64,000 nucleotides of DNA, taken from contig NZ_FTOL01000004.1 of assembly GCF_900156735.1 (NCBI RefSeq), positions 248,001-312,000 on the forward strand, in the 5' to 3' direction. The translations under genes and the position numbers were made by a program. This stretch comes from Chryseobacterium ureilyticum (GTDB taxonomy: Bacteria > Bacteroidota > Bacteroidia > Flavobacteriales > Weeksellaceae). The notes beneath the pieces were generated by a model. The model was not told the origin of the DNA. It did not search any database and was given only the letters and a program-made list of their open reading frames with translations. Positions 15,687 to 24,765 of this stretch are shown piece after piece (positions within the stretch are counted from its first letter, which is position 1; every line of letters begins with the position of its first letter).

Positions 15687-18600
15687 TTATACATGCATTT
15701 GATTTTCTGCGTATTTATAAACAGTCTTTCCATCCCAAGCAAATAATTGTATAGCACTATATGGAGGTATTCTATATTCAAAACTTGCACTTTCTATTCT
15801 AAATGACTGTGGTTCTTTAAAGTGTGTATTTGATACCAATATTCGTTGCCCCTCAAAACATTCTTTTAATACAAAAAGCTGATTTGGATTATCACATCTA
15901 ATGACCAACATTCTATTATCAGACTCATAATCATAAACGTATTGTTCTTGCTTAATCATTCTATGAGACAACCTCATTCTATTCTTTTCATGGGTAATCT
16001 CATCTTCAAGGGTCGCTAATTCTCCATTCGGAATAAATAAAGTATTAGGGTCTTCATTTGCTGATTTAAAGTTTGATTCAGCTTTTACTGATCCTAAAAC
16101 ATTTACAGAACCTAAAACATTCAGTTTATGAGCATTATCAGCTTCTATGCCTATACCAATATTTTTGCTTTCTCTGTTAAAGTTTATCCCTTCCCATTTA
16201 CCATAAGCACTTGAATACTTATAGTATTTGCCTTCTAAACCAGCTAAAGAAACTCCTTCTTTTACATTATACAAACCAGAAGCTACTCCATTATAGGAAT
16301 CTACAACAGCTAATCCGTTTCCTGTCTGATTGGTAAACTGATTGTTTACCGAGATGGCATTATTCCATTGGTTGATATTGTTTTGGTTAAAATGTCTGTC
16401 AGTCCAGATCATTCTTTCATCCATCCATGTACCATTTTCAGATGTTGACTGACTTAAATAAAAATCTTGTTCTGTATTGGATTGAGTCGCTGGACCTGTT
16501 ATTCTCCATGCCTTATAAGCATCTTTCCAGCCTTTTAAGATCAAGGATGACTGCCAGTCTCTTCCCGGAACATGGTGGAATAATGGTAATAACTTACTAT
16601 TAAGCTCTTTATTGTGGGTATTAGGAACAAATGTATCTGAACCATTTGAGCCTAAGCCATTGTCTTTTATCCTGGTATCAATTACACTTATCCCTCTTCT
16701 GACTCTGTCAAAAGATGACCCGTCATTTCTATAATATCTGGTATAATCTCCATTGGCATCACCATAAGTCTGTACATCGGATAATATATTTTGATAAGCA
16801 AGGTTCCATTGTTGAGCATTACCATAATTTTGTGTAGTAATATTACTATCTGTATGTATTCTTACCTTTTCTTTATATGTTGCTCCTCCATCTGTAGAAA
16901 ATTCAAAATTGTATCCTCTTGAATCATCACTTCCCCCTCTCATATTACCCACTTTCCAGGAGGTATTATACCAGTTCAAAGTATGACCTGCCACTATTTC
17001 ATCAACATTCTGAACAGATACATAAGTTTTAACAGAGTTCCTCTCATTACCTCTGGAAACAATCCTACCATTTGTCTGAAATTTATCATTATGATAATCC
17101 GTCTGATTATATCCGACAACTACATTACCACCACTCGGCTGTAAAAATAAATCGTAAGCATGAGGTGTACCATCAAATCTTTGCTGCTGTATATAACCCT
17201 GTCCTGAACTTACGATCCCCATACCCATTCCATAAGTTTCATCAATTGACGAAATCTTAGAAGGTATATTATTCGCATCTCCCACTATTGGTAAGCCTGC
17301 CTGGTCGGTATTCACAGTGACTCCTTGTGTGAAATTCTTTTTAGCTTTAATAATCTGAGCGTCATATAAGGTGACATAATTTTCTAATATGGACGGCGAC
17401 ACAAAATCTGAAGCTAATCTATGACCTCCACCTCCGGTTAAAAGATAGTTGTCATTAGAACCCGTTTTATTAAACCCTTTTGATGAAACCTGACCAGCAT
17501 CCGTGAATTGTACACTATTATTAAAATCCCAGTCTTCAGCATTCTTTGTAACAGATGGTGCAAATACTAAATTGTTGTTGGTAGGCTTTTGAATTGCCCA
17601 GGATTTATAAGCCCCGTTTTTGAATTTAAAAGGTATTCTGTTGTAATAGGATTTGGCTGCAGATATAATTTCGTCCGTATTTCTTGTCTGGTAATCGCCG
17701 GGTTTGAAATTAACATTATCCCAAGCTACCCTCCAATTGGTCCAATTCCCCAGATATCCTCCTCGATAGGCTAATTCTCCTGCAGCTGTACTACCATCAT
17801 TATGTTTTATCTGTAATTGCGATGTGGCTTCCTGTGCCCCCAGATGTAACATTGTACTTTTTAAATACTTTACCCCTCCTCCATCATTATCTGCTCTATA
17901 AACTCCAGAAGTGGAATTTCCTCCCAGACTATTGAAATTATCATTCGGTTGAACCGTTCTAGGGATGTAGTTATTATTAGCAAAATTAGTAAACCAGCTT
18001 CTTGTAGCTACCACATCAGAAGGTAAAACAATGATATTGGTATTATATTGGTCAAAATTCGACTCTATTGCATGAGACCATCCTATATTCCAGTCTAAAT
18101 TATAGTATCCATATTTAGTTTCTACTTTCGCTACTTCAAATGAAAGATATCCGTTCCATAATGTATCTGCTTCTCCCAATAGGATACTCACATATCCATC
18201 GGCTCCTATTCCAACCCTTGCTGTAGTTGTAGGAAAATTGTCTGTTACTTCCCATATAGCTCTTGAGCCATTAGTTATTATAGTCCCTGATACATATTTG
18301 TAAAAAGCTACATTTACCTTTCCTAAGTATTGATTTTCATACCCATAAATATTAATATCAATATTAAACATCGCTTGTTCTGACGAAGCTTGTGGCATTT
18401 TGATAGCTAAAATACCGGTATGTCCTCCATCTCCATAGTAGCCTTGATATACTTTATTAAATATTCTCACCTCATTCTGGAGCTTACCAATAGATCCTCC
18501 GCCCTCGAATTCCAAATCTTTTGTCCCAATATTAACGTCCTTTGTTGCTCCATTATAAGGGATAAAGTTTTGTGATTGATCATAAATCTGAGAAGTAACC

Positions 18601-19649
18601 CAATCTCTGTATGCAAATTGTTTCCAGTCTCTGAATTTTCCTCCTGAAACATTTCTTACAAAAGAACCTTCATTACCATTAAACCCGAGCTGAACTCCAT
18701 ACCCTCCAGGATGCGATGCAATACTTACAATAGAATTTGCATTATCCGTCATCGAAAACATATGAGTAGAGTCATTATCTATTTTTTGACTGAATTTTAA
18801 TTTATTTTCTTCAAATAATGAATCTGCATCTACAGTGCCAACCTCCGGACTTTGTAAAGACCGATGGCTATGATTAGTTGGTGAAAAGCCAGCAGGATTA
18901 AAATTACCGCTATGATAAACTTCATTGAAAGAAGAATCATCATTTCCATGATTACCTCTAAATAACAACTGAGATTTGGAAATAAGCAACTGAGATTTAT
19001 GCGCCTGGTTATTTCCACCTACAGACAGATAATTACCTACCCATGAATTGATCCCTCCAGCTCCGGTTACAGCTCCATTTATCCAACCAAATTTATTTTC
19101 TTTAGCATATAAATCTGTTGGGGTTTGGTCATTAGTGATTAGATTAACAGAATCAATGTTTCCGGTATGTAAAAGTTCCGACCATTTTCTTACACCATTT
19201 ATCCCTTCTTTCGTTCTGAACCAAAGTCTTGGGTCAGTTCCATCATGTCCGTTATTATAATATAGGTCTAAGTTATTTATATCAGTCGAGTACCCTTTAA
19301 ACTTAATATAACCTCCATACGAAGCACCCTCAGGTCTGTCAGCTCCTCCCCAACCACTGGTATTATAAGATGAAACAAAACCACCATTTGGCAATTCAGC
19401 ATCTAATGTAGTTGCCACATTTCCGACTGTACGGGCTAAAATATTATTATTACTGAAAAAATTTTCGTTGGAACCTGTTATCAAATTCAGGTCGGCAATA
19501 ATCTCTGCATTTGTTCTTTGAGATATTTTTTTTGTTGTGGGATTCCATACCAAAACAAAGCCCTTATCATTTGAAACTGTCTTTACAATAATCTCACCTT
19601 CTACAGCGATATGATTATTAAAATATTCGGGCGCTATTAGTGATGCCAT
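15687..19649 (-). CDS. Large phage-type tail fibre/knob protein
   Basis: This 1320-residue fibre-like protein is rich in Asn, Gly, Ser and Tyr. Pieces resembling pyocin-knob modules repeat along it: GWGGADRPEGASYGG...WFRTKEG...WSELLHTGN near 110-170, then similar blocks ending KFRDWKQFAY and NWTNWRVAWDN. These modules occur in trimeric tail fibres that bind cell-surface glycans. The C-terminal ~130 residues (ITHEKNRMRLSHRMIKQEQ onward) form a distinct tip or chaperone-like region. The start codon overlaps the preceding stop (TAATG), implying translational coupling. No other tail or capsid genes are nearby. Confidence 0.8.
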   Translation of the reverse strand: MASLIAPEYFNNHIAVEGEIIVKTVSNDKGFVLVWNPTTKKISQRTNAEIIADLNLITGSNENFFSNNNILARTVGNVATTLDAELPNGGFVSSYNTSGWGGADRPEGASYGGYIKFKGYSTDINNLDLYYNNGHDGTDPRLWFRTKEGINGVRKWSELLHTGNIDSVNLITNDQTPTDLYAKENKFGWINGAVTGAGGINSWVGNYLSVGGNNQAHKSQLLISKSQLLFRGNHGNDDSSFNEVYHSGNFNPAGFSPTNHSHRSLQSPEVGTVDADSLFEENKLKFSQKIDNDSTHMFSMTDNANSIVSIASHPGGYGVQLGFNGNEGSFVRNVSGGKFRDWKQFAYRDWVTSQIYDQSQNFIPYNGATKDVNIGTKDLEFEGGGSIGKLQNEVRIFNKVYQGYYGDGGHTGILAIKMPQASSEQAMFNIDINIYGYENQYLGKVNVAFYKYVSGTIITNGSRAIWEVTDNFPTTTARVGIGADGYVSILLGEADTLWNGYLSFEVAKVETKYGYYNLDWNIGWSHAIESNFDQYNTNIIVLPSDVVATRSWFTNFANNNYIPRTVQPNDNFNSLGGNSTSGVYRADNDGGGVKYLKSTMLHLGAQEATSQLQIKHNDGSTAAGELAYRGGYLGNWTNWRVAWDNVNFKPGDYQTRNTDEIISAAKSYYNRIPFKFKNGAYKSWAIQKPTNNNLVFAPSVTKNAEDWDFNNSVQFTDAGQVSSKGFNKTGSNDNYLLTGGGGHRLASDFVSPSILENYVTLYDAQIIKAKKNFTQGVTVNTDQAGLPIVGDANNIPSKISSIDETYGMGMGIVSSGQGYIQQQRFDGTPHAYDLFLQPSGGNVVVGYNQTDYHNDKFQTNGRIVSRGNERNSVKTYVSVQNVDEIVAGHTLNWYNTSWKVGNMRGGSDDSRGYNFEFSTDGGATYKEKVRIHTDSNITTQNYGNAQQWNLAYQNILSDVQTYGDANGDYTRYYRNDGSSFDRVRRGISVIDTRIKDNGLGSNGSDTFVPNTHNKELNSKLLPLFHHVPGRDWQSSLILKGWKDAYKAWRITGPATQSNTEQDFYLSQSTSENGTWMDERMIWTDRHFNQNNINQWNNAISVNNQFTNQTGNGLAVVDSYNGVASGLYNVKEGVSLAGLEGKYYKYSSAYGKWEGINFNRESKNIGIGIEADNAHKLNVLGSVNVLGSVKAESNFKSANEDPNTLFIPNGELATLEDEITHEKNRMRLSHRMIKQEQYVYDYESDNRMLVIRCDNPNQLFVLKECFEGQRILVSNTHFKEPQSFRIESASFEYRIPPYSAIQLFAWDGKTVYKYAENQMHV

Positions 19650-20668
19650 TAGTTAAGTCTTGCGGTTAAAGTAATTCTATATTCATTCAGGGTAAGCGGT
19701 GCCAAAACATCTATCTGTACTTTATTTTTAGATACAGGCATGCAGCTTACATTTATTTTTCTGTTATCAGCAATACGGTAACAGATATAATCAACATTCT
19801 GGGTATCCCAATCGTGAGTGATTGTAAAACTTGTGGAAAGACCATCTCCAATTTCTAATGTTTTGGATCTAATTTTTGCGTCCAAAGCAGCTTTTGTAGA
19901 GCTTGGTGTCATTGCTTTAGTTGTATCAACCCCCGCAATAGCTTCATTATTTGTAGCCAGTTGAATAATTCCCTTCACCGCATCTGTAGCATCTACAATG
20001 TCAGGAATTCCTTTTTCTATAATCTGATAATTTTTAGGTACATTGGAAGCATTATCGGTATTGGCAATAAGATGATCACCGGCAGAAACCGGCTCGTTAC
20101 CTACCCATCCATTGGATGTAATCACCCACACCATCCCTGTTTTGATGTTAGCCGATGTAACTGGCGTAGGAGCCGTCATTGAACCTTTAGTACCAGAAGG
20201 AATATAGCCGCCCGGCTGATAGATCAATGCACCTGTAAGGCTTTGTCCCACCAGGTTTTCAATATAGGTTTTAATCTTATTGGATGACCAGGTATAGGTA
20301 CCGGATTGCGTTGCGTCATTCAGGAAAATAGAGACAATATCTGCGTTGGTAAGATTTCTGCCTGCTACTTTAATAACATGTCCTGAGCTATTAGTCAGAA
20401 GCTGACTTAACAATAGAAGTCCGCTTGTCTGATCTGTCTGAAACGGATTATTAGTAAGCGGATAATCAGGATGTACATAATTTTGAGCCAGATTAATCCA
20501 CTGGGTTCCATTCCACTGATGCAGCTCGTTTCTATAATCAATGATCCAACCCGGAAGTGCTTTATCCGTATTGGGAAATGTATCAAAATATTGAAAACGG
20601 GTGTTCTGCAACTCCCCAAAAAAATTATCCTGATGTGCGTTATTACTTATTATTGCGTTATTATTCAT
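19649..20668 (-). CDS. Tail-fibre-like protein
   Basis: The 339-residue product has fibre features. The N-terminus includes GWIIDYRNELHQWNGTQWINL. A repeated stretch around residues 220-260 (DATDAVKGIIQLATNNEAI then AMTPSSTKAALDAKI) closely resembles the short repeats of caudoviral tail fibres. The C-terminal ~70 residues form a compact beta-rich tail. It lies between a smaller fibre-associated gene (14 bases away) and the large knob protein (1-base overlap), so the three form one operon. It may be the shaft that links the knob protein to a tail. Confidence 0.75.
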   Translation of the reverse strand: MNNNAIISNNAHQDNFFGELQNTRFQYFDTFPNTDKALPGWIIDYRNELHQWNGTQWINLAQNYVHPDYPLTNNPFQTDQTSGLLLLSQLLTNSSGHVIKVAGRNLTNADIVSIFLNDATQSGTYTWSSNKIKTYIENLVGQSLTGALIYQPGGYIPSGTKGSMTAPTPVTSANIKTGMVWVITSNGWVGNEPVSAGDHLIANTDNASNVPKNYQIIEKGIPDIVDATDAVKGIIQLATNNEAIAGVDTTKAMTPSSTKAALDAKIRSKTLEIGDGLSTSFTITHDWDTQNVDYICYRIADNRKINVSCMPVSKNKVQIDVLAPLTLNEYRITLTARLN

Positions 20669-20682
20669 AGTTTTTGATTTTT

Positions 20683-21522
20683 TTATAGTTTAACTTTTAA
20701 AATGAGAATATTAATAGGATTATCAATTTCGCCAAACATCCTAATCTCTATGATTTGGTTGGTTGCATAGTCATCGACATTTATTTTTTTGCCTGTAACA
20801 CTATCTCGAGCCTGAATGATCACATTTTCAGTTTCAAAAGGATTAGGAAATGTTGTACTTTTTGTAACCTGCACCACTGCACTGGTAGGAGTTTGTGATA
20901 TCAGCAAAATCTTATCATAAATTTGCTTATTGAATTCCTGTTGATTTTTCGGACTTCCCAACCAATTGTAGTCAAGTATCAGCTTTACTTTGTCCTCTCT
21001 TGATTCTCCGGAAATAGCTTTTAGAGCCTCAATATCATTACGATTATTTTTAATGAAGTTGACAATTTCCTGAAGCTCATCTAACGACAAATCATTTGAT
21101 GATAGTAGTTTTTTAATCTTTTCTATCTCTGATGCGAAGCCTTTATCTGCATCTTTCAACCCATTCACAAAGCCATCTACCTGTATTTTAGTATACACAT
21201 TCCCGGGCTGTCCAGAACTGTCGATTGTAGCAACATTGCTAATTCCAAGTTTACTTTTCCAGTTATCAACATGAGTTGCAGTTAGATTACTGGCATTCAG
21301 TAAAGCCAAATATCCTGAGTGAGCTGCCGGGTCTTTTAAATGCTTTTTAAAATCTTCCGCACTGGCAAATAAGTGAGATAGATCCTCAAATCCTTCAATA
21401 TTTTTGATAGGGATGATGTCATCCTTGTGATAAAAAGATAAAAACGTGGCTTTAAACTGCGCTTCTGTTGGAAAATCTCCAGTCTCAAACCAACTGAAAA
21501 TTGTATTTAATGGTGTATTCAT
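20683..21522 (-). CDS. Tail-fibre operon first gene, unknown function
   Basis: This 279-residue protein has no signal peptide. The opening NTIFSWFETGDFPTEAQFKATFLSFYHKDD is a motif I associate with Bacteroidota phage or tailocin fibre operons. The middle (LDELQEIVNFIKNNRNDIEALK) is helical, and the C-terminus is beta-rich (VTKSTTFPNPFETENVIIQARD). It is the first of three co-directional genes and probably serves as a fibre base, connector or assembly factor. There is no phage integrase, sheath or baseplate gene in the window. Confidence 0.65.
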   Translation of the reverse strand: MNTPLNTIFSWFETGDFPTEAQFKATFLSFYHKDDIIPIKNIEGFEDLSHLFASAEDFKKHLKDPAAHSGYLALLNASNLTATHVDNWKSKLGISNVATIDSSGQPGNVYTKIQVDGFVNGLKDADKGFASEIEKIKKLLSSNDLSLDELQEIVNFIKNNRNDIEALKAISGESREDKVKLILDYNWLGSPKNQQEFNKQIYDKILLISQTPTSAVVQVTKSTTFPNPFETENVIIQARDSVTGKKINVDDYATNQIIEIRMFGEIDNPINILILKVKL

Positions 21523-22306
21523 TTGATTATTAATAATTAGTTTTGATAAAATTGATATTACGGGGAAGGTTTATGAGCTTATTATCTTACAATGGAATGA
21601 TATATTTTTTGAGCCTTTTTAATGTTACCTCCCTTTTATCATACTATGAACTAAGTGAATTACTTACTGGATGATTACCTAAGAAAATCATGGTTTGTAT
21701 ATTATTTTGGAATAGAGTTCCATATCAACAACATCACTTACCAATATTTTGGTTCGTGTAAATTGATAGAGTACCCCAGAGTTTTATAAGATCACATAAT
21801 TTTGTTTTAATCATTTGGTTTTCGTGATCAAATTTTGCCATTTACAGCCTTTCTTTTCAAAATGAGATATATTTCCATCACCTTCCCCGTCCCAGCCATC
21901 GCTTCAGCTTGCTGCTTTTTTATAGCTCAAATTTCATCTTTCTTAAGCTCTTACAAAAGTTTATTGCCCTATCTATTCTGTAGTTGCAGTAATCTTTATA
22001 TTTCTTAATTCAGATGATATTACTTTGTAATTTCAAGGTTCAAAATTCTATTTTTTTCAGTTCCTGTGAAAGTTTTTCGCCTCCTCTATTCTGTAGTTGC
22101 AGTAAGTCTATAGTTCATAAAAAAATATAAATGGGGAAGAAATAGTTTATAAAAGTATAGCTACTAATACACGAATGAATAAAAATCTAAGTATTAGTGA
22201 TAAGAAAAGATAACCTCAACGGTTAGAAAACATCTAACCATTAGTTTTTTTAAGAAGATAAATACAATATGATATTTTCTGTGAGAGAATATTGGATAAG
22301 AAAATA
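21523..22306. other. Intergenic region upstream of the fibre operon
   Basis: No gene is supported in these 784 bases. A 21-bp direct repeat occurs at 21972-21992 and 22086-22106, and a repeat-like segment with inverted TACACGAAT and TATTAGTG motifs lies at 22161-22199. The fibre-operon promoter should lie near 21530-21700 but I see no clear consensus. The lack of coding content beside a fibre operon suggests erosion of a larger element. Confidence 0.45.
21972..22106. repeat. 21-bp direct repeat pair, period 114
   Basis: TCTATTCTGTAGTTGCAGTAA is present exactly at 21972-21992 and 22086-22106. Weaker similarity (AAAAGTTT or GAAAGTTT followed by GCC) precedes both copies. Confidence 0.7.
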
Positions 22307-22307
22307 A

Positions 22308-22339
22308 AAAAGCCTTAGAATTTTCATTCTAAGGCTTTT
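22308..22339 (-). terminator. Terminator of the right tRNA-Ser gene
   Basis: AAAAGCCTTAGAAT (22308-22321) pairs with ATTCTAAGGCTTTT (22326-22339), directly behind the tRNA on the minus strand. Confidence 0.85.
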
Positions 22340-22344
22340 GCTTG

Positions 22345-22429
22345 CGGAGAGTGAGGGATTCGAACCCCCGGACCTGTTACAGTCAACAGTTTTCAAGACT
22401 GCCGCAATCGACCACTCTGCCAACTCTCC
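22345..22429 (-). tRNA. tRNA-Ser (anticodon UGA), copy 2
   Basis: This is an 85-nt class-II tRNA with the same sequence as copy 1 (15227-15311): anticodon TGA, acceptor GGAGAGT/ACTCTCC, discriminator G. Both copies lie on the minus strand and bracket the tail-fibre operon, so they form direct repeats about 7.1 kb apart. The right flank carries the defence genes. Confidence 0.97.
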
Positions 22430-22461
22430 TGAAGTGCGACTATACCGTCGTTTTCAGTGGT

Positions 22462-22493
22462 GCAAATATAGAACGATTTTTAATTCCTGCAAA
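22462..22493 (-). promoter_or_regulatory. Promoter of tRNA-Ser copy 2
   Basis: TTTG (22493-22490) and TATATTTGC (22470-22462) on the minus strand are separated by 19 bases, as in copy 1. About 35 bases around the box are nearly identical to copy 1, while the DNA between promoter and tRNA differs, so the duplication is not recent. Confidence 0.85.
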
Positions 22494-22613
22494 ACTTTCG
22501 TAACACAAATTTTAACGAAACTTAATAATAGGCTAGAAATCAAGGGAATTATTTTATATTTTTACTAATCTTATCTTTTTAATTAAAAAAAACTTTTAAC
22601 CATTATATAAAGT

Positions 22614-23759
22614 ATGTTTCAATTTAATAACGAAAATTTAGAATTATTTAAAAAATCAAAGTCTGATGAAGATGTAAATATTATTGTTGGAGTAAATGGA
22701 AGTGGGAAGAGCACTTATCTTAATGAAATAGCAAAATATCATTTAAAAGAAGGGAAAACAGTAATTGGGGTTGCAAATACCATATATGATAAGTTCACAA
22801 TAAAAGGAAAAGCAAAATTACTTAAAAGTTCAAGAGGTAAAAATATTGTAAAAAACTCTTTTAAAGAAATTATAAATATTTTAGAAAAACAAGATAATAG
22901 TAAAGCATTTTTTAATCTTTCTAGTCTTTTCACCTACATTAATTTTCGACCAAAGATTGAATTTAAAATTCAAAATTTAAATCCCAATTTTGAAAAAATA
23001 ATTACTAATTCTCTTGATATTGACAATCGAGTAAAAAGTGATATTATTATTTCTCTTCAAAGAGCAGCTGATATTAGTTGGGGGGATATTCGTGTTTTTT
23101 TAGATTTTAATAAACATTATTTACAGAATATTCAACAAATTGAGTTCATTTTTCAAATTTTAAAATTTGAAAATAAACTTAAACAGCACAAAATTTTGCG
23201 AAGTGTTGAAATAAAGTTATATAAAGAATCCTCTTCTTTCCCTTTAAACAATTCAAGTTCAGGAGAATTAACATTGATTGCTTCTTTAATGTATATTAGT
23301 GTTAATATAGATGAAAACTCAGTTATCTTAATTGATGAACCAGAAAATAGCCTTCATCCTAATTGGCAAATGAATTATGTTAAAAAATTAAATGAACTAT
23401 TTTATTTTTATCAAGCAAAAATAATTATTGCAACTCATTCTCCATTAATTATTAATGGTGCAGAGTTAGAAATGGAAAATGTTAATATTTTCAAAGGTAT
23501 ATCTTTTAAACGCTTTGTAAAACAATCAAAAGAATTAAAAAATGTGGAAGAAATTTATACCAATTATTTTGATGTGACTACTCCAGAAAACAGATACCTC
23601 TCTCAATTTATTATTGATAAATTCAATTTATTATCAAAAGAAAAGATGCTATACAATGATTTCAAGAATATGATAAATGAATTAATAATTAAATCATACG
23701 ATAATAGGCAAAAACAAGCTCTTACTGGTATTCTTGAACTAGCTAATAATTATTCTTGA
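22614..23759 (+). CDS. ptuA: Septu-like defence ATPase (PtuA)
   Basis: This 381-residue ABC/SMC-type ATPase has Walker A GVNGSGKSTYLNEI near residue 28, an ABC-like signature SSSGELTLIASL near 215, Walker B VILIDEPENSLHP near 240 and the switch His in IATHSPLII near 275. The arrangement is that of OLD/RecF-like overcoming or defence ATPases. The next gene starts one base after its stop codon and encodes an HNH nuclease, which together match the two-gene Septu anti-phage system. It is shorter than many PtuA proteins. The pair is very AT-rich compared with neighbours and sits beside a tRNA gene, consistent with acquisition by transfer. Confidence 0.75.
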   Translation: MFQFNNENLELFKKSKSDEDVNIIVGVNGSGKSTYLNEIAKYHLKEGKTVIGVANTIYDKFTIKGKAKLLKSSRGKNIVKNSFKEIINILEKQDNSKAFFNLSSLFTYINFRPKIEFKIQNLNPNFEKIITNSLDIDNRVKSDIIISLQRAADISWGDIRVFLDFNKHYLQNIQQIEFIFQILKFENKLKQHKILRSVEIKLYKESSSFPLNNSSSGELTLIASLMYISVNIDENSVILIDEPENSLHPNWQMNYVKKLNELFYFYQAKIIIATHSPLIINGAELEMENVNIFKGISFKRFVKQSKELKNVEEIYTNYFDVTTPENRYLSQFIIDKFNLLSKEKMLYNDFKNMINELIIKSYDNRQKQALTGILELANNYS

Positions 23760-23760
23760 T

Positions 23761-24375
23761 ATGATTTATACAGAAGATGAATTAAACACCATCAAACAGG
23801 CAATATCTGAAGGGGGTGACATTTGGAATAATAAAATACTTACTCCACTTAAAAGGAAAATAAAAGATTATTATAGAAAAAAAGGTAAAGAACAATGTTG
23901 TTATTGTAAGAGAGATTTTGAAAATGAATTTAACATGATAATTGATATAGAGCATATTTTACCTAAAAGTCATTTACTATTTAAAGATTATATGTTTGAG
24001 ATTAAAAATTTAAATATTTCCTGCAAAAGATGTAATATGAATATTAAAAAGGATCGAACTGATTTTATTGTAGACATAAGTACTATAAAACCAGATTATC
24101 ATATCTCTAATAAGTATCACTTCATACATCCTAATTTCGATAGTTATTTTGAACACATTAGTTATAACATTCATATTATAGATGATAAAAAGCTAATTAA
24201 GTACATAACAAAAACAGAAAAAGGAAATTATACTTATAAATATTTCTTACTTGATAAAATTGAAATAGATACATTAAGTACAGCACAAGGAGTAAAATCA
24301 AATAATATAGAGCTAAATCCTGATTTACCTGCCGAAATAAAATTTAATCTCGAAAGTTTATTAAATCAACTATAA
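23761..24375 (+). CDS. ptuB: Septu-like HNH endonuclease (PtuB)
   Basis: The 204-residue protein has a zinc-structured HNH nuclease core: CCYCKRDF near residue 47, the catalytic region DIEHILPKSH near 65-75, and NISCKRCNMNIKKDRTDF near 90-105. The two Cys pairs bind structural zinc and the His in EHILPK is the likely general base. In Septu, PtuB nuclease works with the PtuA ATPase to block phage replication by nucleic-acid cleavage. The one-base spacing to ptuA means coupled translation. An AAA/HNH effector pair of a retron is an alternative, but no reverse transcriptase is present here. Confidence 0.75.
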   Translation: MIYTEDELNTIKQAISEGGDIWNNKILTPLKRKIKDYYRKKGKEQCCYCKRDFENEFNMIIDIEHILPKSHLLFKDYMFEIKNLNISCKRCNMNIKKDRTDFIVDISTIKPDYHISNKYHFIHPNFDSYFEHISYNIHIIDDKKLIKYITKTEKGNYTYKYFLLDKIEIDTLSTAQGVKSNNIELNPDLPAEIKFNLESLLNQL

Positions 24376-24429
24376 CATCATATACAATTCGAAAAATAAT
24401 TATCATTTGTAAAAATATAGGTATCTTTA

Positions 24430-24721
24430 AGAAAGCAGAAAAGAGAGTGGAGATGTAAGAATATATGATGAGGAATGGGAAAAACTAGCTAAAGCATTAG
24501 ACGTTTCAGTGGATGATATTAAAGAGGAAAGAAATGCTCAGAATAATCAGAACACTGCCCTTAACGATAGCGCTAGCTTTAATGACAATGCAAGTATAAA
24601 CTATAATCAGTTTTGCAATATTCCAAATTATCTATTAGAAAATCAGCAGGAATACATCAACCTTTTAAAGGAACAAATTGAGATTTTAAAAGCTGAAAAT
24701 GCTAAATTAAAAAAGAAATAG
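24430..24721 (+). pseudogene. 5'-truncated HTH (XRE-like) regulator remnant
   Basis: The frame opens right after a stop codon at 24428 with ESRKESGDVRIYDEEWEKL and continues AKALDVSVDDIKEERNAQNN, as found after the recognition helix in XRE-family regulators of related genera (SRKESGDV... LAKALDVSVDDI). The HTH start and any ATG are missing. A GTG at 24509 could start only a 70-residue tail. The C-terminus is Asn-rich followed by a coiled coil (YINLLKEQIEILKAENAKL). It seems to be the 3' end of a gene cut by a past rearrangement at the edge of the defence island. Confidence 0.6.
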
Positions 24722-24741
24722 TCTTTACAAAAATATACAGA

Positions 24742-24765
24742 AACGGCTGCCAAATGGCAGCCGTT
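24742..24765 (+). terminator. Hairpin, possible terminator
   Basis: AACGGCTGCC (24742-24751) pairs with GGCAGCCGTT (24756-24765). The T-tail is weak (CTTCGTTT), so termination efficiency is uncertain. It marks the end of the truncated regulator. Confidence 0.6.

Noticed and set aside
15227..22429. Integrated phage with the tRNA as attachment site
   Set aside because: No integrase, terminase, capsid or lysis gene is present, and the sequence between promoter and tRNA differs in the two copies, so a simple prophage is not supported.
22614..24375. Retron with ATPase/HNH effectors
   Set aside because: No reverse transcriptase gene or retron RNA-like repeat is present next to the pair.
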